Positions 38,051 through 46,369 of a stretch of DNA of 64,000 nt are shown here, in pieces. The translations under genes were made by a program, and so were the position numbers. The DNA is from Chitinophaga horti. Lineage in GTDB: Bacteria; Bacteroidota; Bacteroidia; Chitinophagales; Chitinophagaceae. How positions within the stretch are numbered: position 1 is the first letter of the stretch; every line of letters begins with the position of its first letter. Where the stretch lies: contig NZ_CP107006.1 of assembly GCF_022867795.2 (NCBI RefSeq), positions 5,270,001 to 5,334,000 of the forward strand. Direction: 5' to 3'. Below the pieces are notes generated by a model, which made no database searches, was not told the origin of the DNA, and saw only the letters and a program-made list of their open reading frames with translations.

Positions 38051-41000
38051 TTAGAAGGTTACATTAACACCTGCGGAATACATGCGCTGCTGCGGATAGA
38101 AACCGTTGTTTACGTTCGGCATCTCCGGATCGAGGTATTTCAGCTTGTCCCAGGTAATAAGGTTAAAGCCGGATACATACGCACGAATGGATTGGATCTT
38201 CGCTACACTTAACACTGATTTAGGCACGGTGTAACCCAGTTGGGCCGACTTCAGACGCAGGTACGATCCGTCGCGGATCCAGCCGGAGTTGATGTGTGCG
38301 TTGTGGGCAGACTGCGAAGATTTATACGCGGTGAGGCGTGGCAAAGTAGCATTCGGGTTGTCGGGCGTCCAGGCGTTTTCTACCAGGAAATAAGGCGCGT
38401 TACCGTAACCGTAAAAGGCTTTGGTAAAAGGCGTATTATCATCTACGCCGGATGTGCCGCTGGAACCTTCATAAGTACCTGCAAGCGAAACATTGGCCAG
38501 CGCCGCTCCCTGGAACAGGGCGGTGAAATCGAACTGTCCGTAACGGAGGTCGAGGTTTAAACCATACATCAACTCAGGCAGATTGCTGCGGCCAATAACG
38601 GCGAAATCGTCTGTACGGGTAATACGTCCGTCACCATTCAGATCGCGGTAGCGGAAGAAGCCCGGCGCCACAATGCCGCTCGGTGATGGCGCATCATACG
38701 CTTCTGCCCAGGTCTGGTACATGCCATCGGCAATGAAACCGAACTTCGTACCGATCGGGCGGCCGATCAGGCTAAGATCTGCAGCAGTACCGGTGTTTTG
38801 GATGCGACGTAATACTTTGTTACGCGCCCAGTTAAAGTTACCTGTTACACTATACTGGAATTTGCCGATGTTATTATTATGACGGATCTGCAGATCGATA
38901 CCACGGTTAGCCACAATACCAAAGTTCCTGGCGGAAGGAGCGTAGCCACCGATAGAAGCCGGTACATCGGAGGTCTGACTGTCCAGGATGTCTTCCGTCA
39001 TCTTGTAGAAATATTCGAAATCAAAACCGAGTTTACCTTTAAAGAAGACGGTCTCGAAACCCGCGTTGTAAGTGGTAGAAGTTTCCCAGCGCAGGTCTAC
39101 GTTAGGCGGACTGTTCGTAAAAATCGCCTGTACCGGTTTACCGCCAATCACCATTACCGGGTCGGAGGTAAGCTGATACGTTTGCATGTAAGGGAACGTA
39201 ACTCCTGATAGTTTATCGTTGCCCAGGCGGCCTACAGAGCCTTTCAGTTTTACGAAGTCGATATCGGGATTGTTGCCGAAGAAGTCTTCTTTGCTGATTA
39301 CCCAACCCATACCTACCGCAGGAAACGCCTGCCAGCGGTGTTGTTTCGCAAACATCACAGATGCATCCCAACGGTTGGCGATTTCCAACAGGTACTTTTC
39401 TTTAAAGTTGTAGTTCAAACGTGCTACCAGGCCCGCGCGGGAGTTGCTGATACTGCTGCTGCCTGTAGGCGAAATAAAATCGTCTACCGCGGTGCTGCCG
39501 TAATCGATCTCTTTAATATCGGTAAGCGCAAAGTTCCTCGCACCGGTGGAGAACACGCTGGTGCCTGCCTGCGACCATTCATACAACACCAAACCGGTGA
39601 AGCTGTGATTGCCAAAAGTATTGTTGTAGCTAATGCTCGGCTGGAATGTTTTACGATAGTTCTGGCTGTATGACTGGCGCAATACGGTCGTAGAGATACC
39701 GGGTTGCACGCGGATCACTTCCCAGTTACCTGTAACCTGGTCGCGGTTGCGGCCGCGCATTTCATAAGGTGACAACCAGCTTTTATTCTCCGTTCCTGTT
39801 TTATCGTACGCCGCGAGTAATTTGATCTCCAGGCCTTTCACGTACGGCACTTTCAAGCCCACGTTCATCTGCCCGTTAAACACATTCGACTCTGTATTCT
39901 GGAAACCGGAACGTTCAACTGCTGCAATCGGGTTGATCCAACCGGCGTTTGAGAAGTAGGCGGTAGGATAGCCATCTTCTGTATACATCGGCATGTTCGG
40001 CAACATACGCACCGCCTGGTAAAACGGGTTCATGTAAGCAGTATTGTCCGGAGAAATGCCGGGCGTTCTGCCTTGTTGCTGGCGTACGCCGATGTTCATA
40101 CCAACCGTCAGCAGGTCGCTGAGATCGGCGGTGATGTTTGCGCGTACGTTGTAACGTTTGAAGCCTGTATTTTTCACCACGCCGTCCTGGCTCAGCATGC
40201 CGGCAGTGGTGAAGTATTTTACTTTATCGGTACCGCCGCGTACTTCTACGTTATGCTGTTGCGAGTACGCTTTATTGTCAATCAGCTGCCCCAGCCAGTC
40301 GGTATTACCCAGCATCGGGTTGGTGTTGGTACCGTTACGCACCGCATCTATCTGCTCCTGTGTATACGTATAGGGAGTAGGGTTAGCGCCGGTATGTTCG
40401 CGGTAATCGTTATCCAAGTCGGTACCTTTATTATACCACTGCATGTAATCCGGACCGTTCAGGAATTTAGGGAAACGCGTGTTTTCATTCAGGGTTACCG
40501 CGCCTGTATAACTTACTACAGGACGTTGGTTCTTACCCTTTTTAGTGGTGATAAGGATGATGCCGTTAGATGCCTGCAGGCCATACACCGCCGTCGATAC
40601 TGCATCTTTCAATACAGTGATCGATTCGATCTCATTCGGATCGAGGTTGGCGAAGGAAGGACGTTGCACATCATCAATAATGATCAAAGGCGCGGCGCTG
40701 CTATTATAGGAGTTTACCCCACGAACGCGCAGCGTGGCATCGTCCGCACCCGGGCGGCCGCTCTGTTGCAGCGTGGTGAGGCCTGGCAGGCGGCCTGCCA
40801 GCATGTTGGTAACGTTCATGGCAGGCATCTGTTTCAGTTGCTCACCGCTGATCTGCGATACCGAACCAACAACGGTGGCGCGGCGTTGCTGACCATAGCC
40901 CACGACTACCACCTCGCCGAGGCCGGTGGTACTTTCATTCAACACTACCTGTATATCTTTGTTGGTGGCCACCGTAAGTGTGGCGGCCGTGTACCCCGTC

Positions 41001-41248
41001 ATACTCACCGTAATGGTAACTGTGGCACCGCTGGCCTTCACCTGGAAGACGCCATTAGGGTCGGCCGCCACAACGGCTTTCGGCTCCTTTACCTGGATAG
41101 TTGCCCCAGGCAACGCTTCACCTTTCGCATCCTTCACGGTACCTTTCACCGTGATGGTTTGCGCGGATAATGCCCCGAGCTGCAGAAGGCCCAACATCAT
41201 GAGCAATAACCTGCGCAGGGATTTTAAAGAACGTGTTGATTGATCCAT
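38051..41248 (-). CDS. SusC/RagA-family TonB-dependent transporter
   Basis: 1065 residues. Signal peptide ending near LSAQ, a carboxypeptidase-like regulatory domain (TVKDAKGEALPGATIQV), the SusC plug with EVVVVGYGQQ, RVRGVNSYNSSAAPLIIIDD and ITVLKDAVSTAVYG, then the outer membrane beta-barrel. No STN domain, so it is probably not coupled to a FecI/FecR pair. It imports oligosaccharides with TonB energy. First gene of a five-gene minus-strand operon. Confidence 0.94.
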   Translation of the reverse strand: MDQSTRSLKSLRRLLLMMLGLLQLGALSAQTITVKGTVKDAKGEALPGATIQVKEPKAVVAADPNGVFQVKASGATVTITVSMTGYTAATLTVATNKDIQVVLNESTTGLGEVVVVGYGQQRRATVVGSVSQISGEQLKQMPAMNVTNMLAGRLPGLTTLQQSGRPGADDATLRVRGVNSYNSSAAPLIIIDDVQRPSFANLDPNEIESITVLKDAVSTAVYGLQASNGIILITTKKGKNQRPVVSYTGAVTLNENTRFPKFLNGPDYMQWYNKGTDLDNDYREHTGANPTPYTYTQEQIDAVRNGTNTNPMLGNTDWLGQLIDNKAYSQQHNVEVRGGTDKVKYFTTAGMLSQDGVVKNTGFKRYNVRANITADLSDLLTVGMNIGVRQQQGRTPGISPDNTAYMNPFYQAVRMLPNMPMYTEDGYPTAYFSNAGWINPIAAVERSGFQNTESNVFNGQMNVGLKVPYVKGLEIKLLAAYDKTGTENKSWLSPYEMRGRNRDQVTGNWEVIRVQPGISTTVLRQSYSQNYRKTFQPSISYNNTFGNHSFTGLVLYEWSQAGTSVFSTGARNFALTDIKEIDYGSTAVDDFISPTGSSSISNSRAGLVARLNYNFKEKYLLEIANRWDASVMFAKQHRWQAFPAVGMGWVISKEDFFGNNPDIDFVKLKGSVGRLGNDKLSGVTFPYMQTYQLTSDPVMVIGGKPVQAIFTNSPPNVDLRWETSTTYNAGFETVFFKGKLGFDFEYFYKMTEDILDSQTSDVPASIGGYAPSARNFGIVANRGIDLQIRHNNNIGKFQYSVTGNFNWARNKVLRRIQNTGTAADLSLIGRPIGTKFGFIADGMYQTWAEAYDAPSPSGIVAPGFFRYRDLNGDGRITRTDDFAVIGRSNLPELMYGLNLDLRYGQFDFTALFQGAALANVSLAGTYEGSSGTSGVDDNTPFTKAFYGYGNAPYFLVENAWTPDNPNATLPRLTAYKSSQSAHNAHINSGWIRDGSYLRLKSAQLGYTVPKSVLSVAKIQSIRAYVSGFNLITWDKLKYLDPEMPNVNNGFYPQQRMYSAGVNVTF

Positions 41249-41871
41249 AATTGAATTGATGTTTAGTAATAGTTCGGTTGATCTTTTCTAATGGTGGACC
41301 GCGACCCTCTGCTTTCCGGCATGCCAATGGCAACGCCGGGGGCATACTGCCTGCCGGATTTCTTCTTCTTTTTACGATAAGTGTTGCGGACCTGCGGGCC
41401 CTCTGCTGATTTTTAAATGCGGGCCTTTACTGTGGTTGTGCAGTATTGCGCCTACGATGGAATAATTTTCATAACGGTTTCCTGGTATTCATACAGGCTT
41501 CAATGCTTTCACCGCGGTAATAGGTATTATTATATATAGCTACTCCCAGCTCCTCTGTCCCTACTTTTTTATTTAATTTAATAACTTAAGCCAATATTAT
41601 AAAATTATTTTGTTTAGTAAAAGCTTTTTAAAATATTTATTTAATAAGATGGGGAAGATGACCGGGTAGTAGCAGAAAGTACCGCAATTACGTTTAGATC
41701 GTATCGGTGGCGGAGGTTCGCTTAACAATGCATGTTTATGCTGATATGATAATCAAAAGGACGTAATACACGCCAATTCGTGCAGCTTAATGCGAGAATA
41801 ACACCCGAAAACTTGCATAAACCAGAAAGAACACTTAAATTAGGAAGGTCAACCAAAAATAATCCTCGTCT
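41249..41871. other. AT-rich divergent promoter region, no gene
   Basis: 623 bp between the divergent susC and GHL10 genes. The part from about 41560 to 41660 is very AT-rich (runs of A and T). It must contain both promoters, but no clear TTTG/TAnnTTTG pair stands out. No ORF with coding character was found. Confidence 0.5.
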
Positions 41872-44499
41872 ATGCTAAAATCTTTACCCCTCCTGCTGGC
41901 ACTCAGCTTATTCCACTACGTATGCCCGGCCCAAACTGCCCCTAAACGCGAACTGCGCGGCGCATGGATCGCAACGTATGCAAATATCGACTGGCCTAAC
42001 AGGACGCAGACGCCTGCACAGCAGCGCGCAGCGTTCCTTACCATTGTCGATCACCACAAAGCGACCGGCATTACATCTTTATATATCCAGGTGCGCAGCC
42101 AGTGCGATGCGTTGTACCCGAGTAGCATCGATCCCTGGAGTGCCGACTTAACGGGCACGCAGGGCATAGCGCCCAGCACTCCCTGGGATCCCATGCAGTT
42201 TATGATCGAAGAATGTCACAAACGCGGCATCGAGTTTCATGCGTGGATCAATCCCTATCGGGCGGTGGCGAACGCGAACAACCTGCCTTCTTTTGCAGCT
42301 AATCATGTGGCGAAGCAGCATCCGGACTGGTTGCTGAGCCAGGGTACCTTACGTGTACTTGACCCGGGCCTACCTCAGGTGCGTAACTATATTACCAGCG
42401 TGATTACGGATATCGTTAACCGTTATGATGTAGATGGCATCCACTTCGATGACTATTTTTATCCGCCCGCAGCAGGTGCAGGTGTAACACCCTACAACGA
42501 CGATAGCACGTATAATGCTGATCCGCGTGGGTTTACGGTGCGTGGTGACTGGCGGAGAGATAATATCAACCTGCTGATCAGCCGCCTGTACGACACGATC
42601 AAGGTATTAAAGCCCTGGGTGAAATTCGGCGTGTCGCCATCGGGCATTTACCGCAACAGTAACAATCCCGAAATAGGTACTGCCACGAGCGGCCTGGAAC
42701 ATTACACCACCCTGTACGCGGACACCAAACGCTGGCTGCAGGAAGGCTGGGTCGATTACATTATGCCGCAGGTGTATTGGTATATGGGCCAACCCGGCGC
42801 CAATTACAGTGTGATCGTTCCATGGTGGAACAACCAGGCCAATAACCGGCACATCTATATTGGTCTGGCTGGCTATAAGGTAAATGATCCCGCACAAGGT
42901 GTTAACTGGGCAAATCCCTCGCAAATACCAAATGAGGTACGTTACAACCGCAGCTTTCCTTACGTGTACGGACAGTCAGTGTACAACACATCGAGTATGC
43001 GCAGCGCGACCAAACTCGGTTTCCGCGATTCGCTCCGCCTCGATTTCTACAGCAAACCAGCATTGCTGCCTAACATGCCCTGGCGCGACAGCATTGCCCC
43101 GGATGCGCCTAACACCGTATACGCCAGCACGTCCGCCAGCGACTCTATCGTACTTACGTGGCAGAAGCCTGTTTTTAACGGCAACGAAAGCGACCGAGCC
43201 CGCCAGTTCGCGATTTATCGCAGCACCACGCCTGCGATCAATACCGACAGCGTAAGTAACCTGCTGGCCATCACCAACACCGACACCACCGTTTACATTG
43301 ATAAAAGCATTGCAGCCAATACCACCTATTATTACCTCGTTACTTCGCTGGACAGGCACCACAATGAAAGCGTCGTATCCAACATCAGCACGAACACGGT
43401 GCCGGAGATTGTTTGTCCGGGCAACCAGGAATTGCCGCTTACGACAAATTGCTCGGCCACTATGCCAGACTATACTAGCCTGGCAGTAGTAAATGACACC
43501 ACCGGCATCACTTTCTCGCAAATACCCGCCGCAGGATCACCAGTAACAAATGCCAATAACCTTGTTACGTTGATAGCGACCAATGCAGGCGGCAAGGCAG
43601 ATACCTGTTACTTTAACGTCACTACTACCGACACATCCGCACCGGTGTTAACCGCAGCCATCGCCAATAATGGCAGCGTGATCCTACCTGGCTGCACCTT
43701 TACCGCCGGCACGCAGTACGATGTGAATGCCAGCGACTGTTCACCGGTAAGCTATAGTTACACCCTTAGCCGCAACGGCAATACGTCCGCACCGGTTAAT
43801 GCTACCTGCCTGCAAGGTGTCAACTTCGCGCAGGGCAACACCACCGTTACCTGGACCGTAACCGACGCCGCCGGCAACGCCGCCGAATACCGCTACGACA
43901 TAATCGTGGCCGACCAGCAGGCGCCGGTGATCAGCAAGGTATATGTAACACCGCCTGTACTTGTACTGCCTAATAACCAGATGCGCAACGTGTTCCTGTA
44001 TTACGAAGTGACCGATAACTGCGGCAGCGTAAATACCACCATCAGCGTAACCAGTAACGATCCAGCTGCGACTAACGACTGGGAGGTGATTGACAACCAC
44101 CACCTGAAACTGAGGGCCGTACGCAGCAAGGCTGGTCAGTACCGTGTATACACCATCACCGTCACCGCCACCGATGCTGCCGGCAACACCACGACGCAGC
44201 AGGTGCAGGTTTGTGTGGTGCAGTTCATTTACGCCTTCAATGAACAAACGCCTGGCGCGCTGGACGTAACTGTGAAGCCTAACCCGGCCGTTCACCAGTT
44301 CACGCTCGTATTAACAAGTAAAACCACCGCTCCACTCCAACTCCGCATCCTCGACATGACCGGCAGAATAGTGGAAACCAGAAATAATGCCGCTGCAAAC
44401 AGCACCCTCACCCTTGGCGCGAACTACAAACCGGGCATCTACTTCGCCGAAGTAACCCAAAACGGCGCCCGCCAGGTGATTACACTGATTAAACTGTAG
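41872..44499 (+). CDS. Secreted GHL10 family glycosylhydrolase with FN3, HYR-like and T9SS domains
   Basis: 875 residues. Signal peptide to about 20, then a GHL10 (DUF187) barrel (about 24-370): RELRGAWIATYANIDWP, GITSLYIQVRSQCDALY, GIEFHAWINPYRA, and VDGIHFDDYFYPP with the catalytic-type acidic pair. An FN3-like domain (about 410-505) follows, two HYR-like Ig domains rich in DAAGN motifs, and a T9SS sorting domain (about 800-875, VKPNPAVHQFTLVL). Divergent from the SusCD operon and likely degrading the same glycan outside the cell. Related to B. subtilis YngK in the catalytic part. Confidence 0.88.
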   Translation: MLKSLPLLLALSLFHYVCPAQTAPKRELRGAWIATYANIDWPNRTQTPAQQRAAFLTIVDHHKATGITSLYIQVRSQCDALYPSSIDPWSADLTGTQGIAPSTPWDPMQFMIEECHKRGIEFHAWINPYRAVANANNLPSFAANHVAKQHPDWLLSQGTLRVLDPGLPQVRNYITSVITDIVNRYDVDGIHFDDYFYPPAAGAGVTPYNDDSTYNADPRGFTVRGDWRRDNINLLISRLYDTIKVLKPWVKFGVSPSGIYRNSNNPEIGTATSGLEHYTTLYADTKRWLQEGWVDYIMPQVYWYMGQPGANYSVIVPWWNNQANNRHIYIGLAGYKVNDPAQGVNWANPSQIPNEVRYNRSFPYVYGQSVYNTSSMRSATKLGFRDSLRLDFYSKPALLPNMPWRDSIAPDAPNTVYASTSASDSIVLTWQKPVFNGNESDRARQFAIYRSTTPAINTDSVSNLLAITNTDTTVYIDKSIAANTTYYYLVTSLDRHHNESVVSNISTNTVPEIVCPGNQELPLTTNCSATMPDYTSLAVVNDTTGITFSQIPAAGSPVTNANNLVTLIATNAGGKADTCYFNVTTTDTSAPVLTAAIANNGSVILPGCTFTAGTQYDVNASDCSPVSYSYTLSRNGNTSAPVNATCLQGVNFAQGNTTVTWTVTDAAGNAAEYRYDIIVADQQAPVISKVYVTPPVLVLPNNQMRNVFLYYEVTDNCGSVNTTISVTSNDPAATNDWEVIDNHHLKLRAVRSKAGQYRVYTITVTATDAAGNTTTQQVQVCVVQFIYAFNEQTPGALDVTVKPNPAVHQFTLVLTSKTTAPLQLRILDMTGRIVETRNNAAANSTLTLGANYKPGIYFAEVTQNGARQVITLIKL

Positions 44500-44540
44500 C
44501 GTAAACTTTCGATTTTTTTCTTCTTGCTTATCTATGCAAC

Positions 44541-44572
44541 GGGCTGGTCCATTCGGACCGGCCCTATTTTTT
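44541..44572 (+). terminator. Terminator of the GHL10 gene
   Basis: GGGCTGGTCC (44541-44550) pairs with GGACCGGCCC (44555-44564) with one G-U, loop ATTC, followed by TATTTTTT. Confidence 0.88.
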
Positions 44573-44669
44573 GAGGCGATATTATTTTCGCGCCCTGCGA
44601 AATCATTTTGGTTTAGGGCCGGCAAAATTGTACTGGCAACCTTGCTGTATTGTTGTGGCATCCTTGCAC

Positions 44670-44805
44670 CATCCTTCGTTCATCCTTCGTATATGGTTCG
44701 TATATCGTTCGTATATGGTTCGTTTACCTACGAATTATTTCCGAAGGATAAACGAAGGATCTACGAACCATCTACGAAGGATATAGCAAGGTTGCAAGAA
44801 GGAAG
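44670..44805. repeat. 11-bp periodic palindromic repeat cluster
   Basis: Left side: five 11-bp units from 44670 to 44724 ending TTCGTA or TTCGTT (for example TATGGTTCGTA at 44692). Right side: units of the reverse complement type, ACGAAGGAT or ACGAACCAT, from 44741 to 44805, also every 11 bp. 44682-44712 and 44752-44782 are inverted repeats matching at 28 of 31 positions. The whole is a large dyad with a 39-nt centre. No ORF. Confidence 0.8.
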
Positions 44806-45128
44806 GTGCAGGACTCTGCACGGATGGATGCAGGGTTCCCGCGGGGAGACGCCAAGGACGTAGTAAGGAAACCCTGGGGAAGGCATGTGGGGCCCGGCCA
44901 GGAGGCCGCAGAAATCTGGCAACGGAGTTTGGGGACGGCCGTACCTTCCAAACGAACCGCGTAGCTGCTCACCATAGTCACCCACCGCCGAAGTGTGCGA
45001 CGGCGGATGGGGAGAAAAACCACAGCTGGCTAAAAAATATTTATCGAGTGAAAATGTATTTATCTGTTTGAAAACGATGGGCTTGTAGTGGGTTTATAAC
45101 GTGAACAGCTACACGTTTTGTAAATAAA
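44806..45128. other. Gene-free region with hairpins
   Basis: No coding signal. Several possible stems: GTGCAG/CTGCAC at 44806-44821; CAGGGTTCCC (44831-44840) with GGAAACCCTG (44867-44876), 9 of 10 pairs; CCGCCG (44985-44990) with CGGCGG (45001-45006). GC-rich until about 45010, then AT-rich leading into a promoter. Confidence 0.5.
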
Positions 45129-45161
45129 TTTGTGCGGAATAAAAAATTTACCTCATCTTTG
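45129..45161 (+). promoter_or_regulatory. Putative promoter of the tRNA-like array locus
   Basis: TTTG (45129-45132), 21 nt, CATCTTTG (45154-45161): one mismatch to TAnnTTTG. Surrounding DNA is AT-rich. It is the first plausible promoter upstream of the 29-codon ORF, structured RNA and tRNA-like genes. Confidence 0.55.
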
Positions 45162-45185
45162 CACTGTTAAAATTATCATAAAATC

Positions 45186-45275
45186 ATGTCACACATCAAT
45201 TTTCCAACAGCACAAACTAAACGCGATAGCCTGAGAAGCTACGTGGGCCGCAGGGCAGGTTATGTCATAGAATAG
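45186..45275 (+). CDS. Possible 29-residue leader peptide
   Basis: ATG to TAG, 29 residues, basic (begins MSHINFPTAQTKRD, ends AGYVIE), 25 bp after the putative -7 element and 27 bp before a terminator hairpin. The compact promoter, short ORF and terminator order resembles an attenuation leader. It could equally be a small RNA with a chance ORF. No family recognised. Confidence 0.3.
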   Translation: MSHINFPTAQTKRDSLRSYVGRRAGYVIE

Positions 45276-45302
45276 TTGATCCGACTGATTCAATATAACT
45301 GA

Positions 45303-45337
45303 AGCCCTGCAAGAGATTGCGGGGCTTTCTTTTTTTA
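45303..45337 (+). terminator. Terminator after the 29-codon ORF
   Basis: AGCCCTGCA (45303-45311) pairs with TGCGGGGCT (45318-45326), one G-U, then TTCTTTTTTT. Confidence 0.8.
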
Positions 45338-45386
45338 TCAAACTAAAAGCAAGCAGTTGCAACAACACACATACATACAGCTGAAT

Positions 45387-45460
45387 AGCGCAAATGACAA
45401 ACGGGAGTTTGCCATGGGGCAGTGGTGTGCCGATTTCAATACACCTGTGGGCATTGCGCT
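45387..45460 (+). ncRNA. Candidate structured RNA, tRNA-sized
   Basis: 74 nt closed by AGCGCAA (45387-45393) / TTGCGCT (45454-45460), with hairpins CAAAC-GGGA-GTTTG (45398-45411) and GGTGT/ACACC (45424-45445). The plan is like a reduced cloverleaf but no anticodon arm or standard T-loop is present. It is followed 57 nt later by a strong terminator. Not a recognised family. Confidence 0.4.
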
Positions 45461-45517
45461 GCCAGCAAAACATATACGACCTTTTCATCACCGCACGTAG
45501 GTAAACTCGTGCAGGAT

Positions 45518-45554
45518 AAAAAACCCGGTCGTACCAAATGCGACCGGGTTTTTT
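45518..45554 (+). terminator. Strong terminator before the tRNA-like array
   Basis: 14-bp perfect stem: AAAAAACCCGGTCG (45518-45531) and CGACCGGGTTTTTT (45541-45554), loop of 9. It ends only 23 bp before the first tRNA-like gene, leaving little space for a separate promoter. Confidence 0.88.
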
Positions 45555-45577
45555 ATTTGTTCCATTGTTAACGCCGA

Positions 45578-45650
45578 TGGTCCGTGGCTCAACGGTTAGA
45601 GCAGCTGCCTGATACGCAGCAGGCTGCAGGTTCGAATCCTGCCGGACCAA
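45578..45650 (+). tRNA. tRNA-Ile-like (anticodon GAU)
   Basis: 73 nt, full cloverleaf. Acceptor TGGTCCG/CGGACCA, D-stem GCTC/GAGC, anticodon stem GCTGC/GCAGC with loop CTGATAC (anticodon GAU), variable loop AGGCT, T-arm GCAGG-TTCGAAT-CCTGC, discriminator A. The U1-A72 pair is unusual for tRNA-Ile. CCA is not encoded in register. First of three genes behind conserved spacers. Confidence 0.8.
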
Positions 45651-45667
45651 CATCTTGTTAATCCCAA

Positions 45668-45739
45668 TGGCTTGTAGCTCAATGGCAGAGCGCCTGTATT
45701 TGGAACAGGAAATTGCTGGTCCGAATCCAGCCAGGCTAA
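45668..45739 (+). tRNA. tRNA-Gln-like (anticodon UUG)
   Basis: 72 nt. Acceptor TGGCTTG/CAGGCTA (two wobble pairs), D-stem GCTC/GAGC, anticodon arm CCTGT-ATTTGGA-ACAGG (anticodon UUG), T-arm GCTGG-TCCGAAT-CCAGC, where the T-loop has C in place of the second T. Discriminator A, where tRNA-Gln of E. coli has G. Functional status uncertain. Confidence 0.7.
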
Positions 45740-45758
45740 CACGAATTGTTAACCCTAA

Positions 45759-45831
45759 TGGTCCGTAGCTCAACGGTTGGAGCAGTTGCCTTATACGCAA
45801 ATGGATGCCGGTTCAAATCCGGCCGGGCCAA
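45759..45831 (+). tRNA. tRNA-Ile-like (anticodon UAU)
   Basis: 73 nt, close relative of the first gene. Acceptor TGGTCCG/CGGGCCA, D-stem GCTC/GAGC, anticodon arm GTTGC-CTTATAC-GCAAA (one mismatch, anticodon UAU), T-arm GCCGG-TTCAAAT-CCGGC. Bacteria normally read AUA with a CAU tRNA carrying lysidine, so UAU is rare. It may be a specialised or foreign tRNA or a tRNA mimic. Confidence 0.7.
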
Positions 45832-45865
45832 CAACAAACTAAAACAAAACACAATCAATGAAGCC

Positions 45866-46351
45866 ATGGAGCAGCGTAACAGCTGGCGGCGGTTAAATGG
45901 AATGATGGTGCAAACACCCATCAGGGAGGAGGTTCGGCAGGTGTTGTTAACAGCACAGGAACAGGGCCACACCATGAAAGTTTGCATCGGGACCGACAGC
46001 CAGGTAAAAGGCAGATGCACGAAGTTTGCCACCGTGATCGTATTCATCCGCAAAGGGAAAGGCGGATTTATGTATCTCCGGAAAGAGGAGATCTATCGCA
46101 AGATGAGCATCAAAGAAAGGATGCTGGACGAAGTAGCCAGAACAGTGGATACGGCTTACCAGCTGACAGACCTTTTTACTGCATTTAATGTGGATATGGA
46201 GGTGCATGCAGACATCAACACCAATCCCGCTTTCAAAAGCAACGATGCTTTGAAGGAAGCGATGGGTTACATCATGGGGATGGGATTCTCCTTCAGGATG
46301 AAGCCGGATGCCTTTGCCAGCTCCAGCTGTGCAAACAAAGTGGTGCAATAA
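45866..46351 (+). CDS. YkuK-family RNase H-like protein
   Basis: 161 residues starting at ATG 45866; a longer frame would run through the third tRNA-like gene and is not credible. CIGTDSQVKG, a central helix, and the C-terminal ADINTNPAFKSNDALKEAMGY and MKPDAFASSSCANKVV match the YkuK (DUF458) family with an RNase H-like fold. The acidic residues D (GTDS) and D (ADIN) are candidates for metal binding. No nuclease activity is established as far as I know. The gene starts 34 bp after the last tRNA-like gene, on the same strand, which suggests it processes or inspects these RNAs. Confidence 0.8.
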   Translation: MEQRNSWRRLNGMMVQTPIREEVRQVLLTAQEQGHTMKVCIGTDSQVKGRCTKFATVIVFIRKGKGGFMYLRKEEIYRKMSIKERMLDEVARTVDTAYQLTDLFTAFNVDMEVHADINTNPAFKSNDALKEAMGYIMGMGFSFRMKPDAFASSSCANKVVQ

Positions 46352-46369
46352 AATATTGCCGGTAGTAAT

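Larger units (their letters stand above)
45565..45758 (+). repeat. Conserved spacers of the tRNA-like array
   Basis: TTGTTAA occurs at 45565, 45655 and 45746, each exactly 6 nt before the T1 of a tRNA-like gene. Array unit length is therefore 90-91 nt. The spacer may be a processing signal or a mark of tandem duplication. Confidence 0.75.

Noticed and set aside
40073..41170. 365-codon plus-strand frame opposite susC
   Set aside because: Antisense shadow of a clear SusC gene; the composition is not protein-like.
44670..44805. CRISPR array
   Set aside because: Units are 11 bp without spacers and form a palindrome; no cas genes are near.
44534..44863. 109-codon plus-strand frame
   Set aside because: It runs through a terminator and the 11-bp repeats; the apparent protein is a repeat translation.
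45189..45800. 203-codon minus-strand frame across the array
   Set aside because: It is antisense to tRNA-like genes and terminators; no coding features.
45746..45865. N-terminal extension of the YkuK gene
   Set aside because: It would translate the third tRNA-like gene; ATG 45866 gives the family's normal length.
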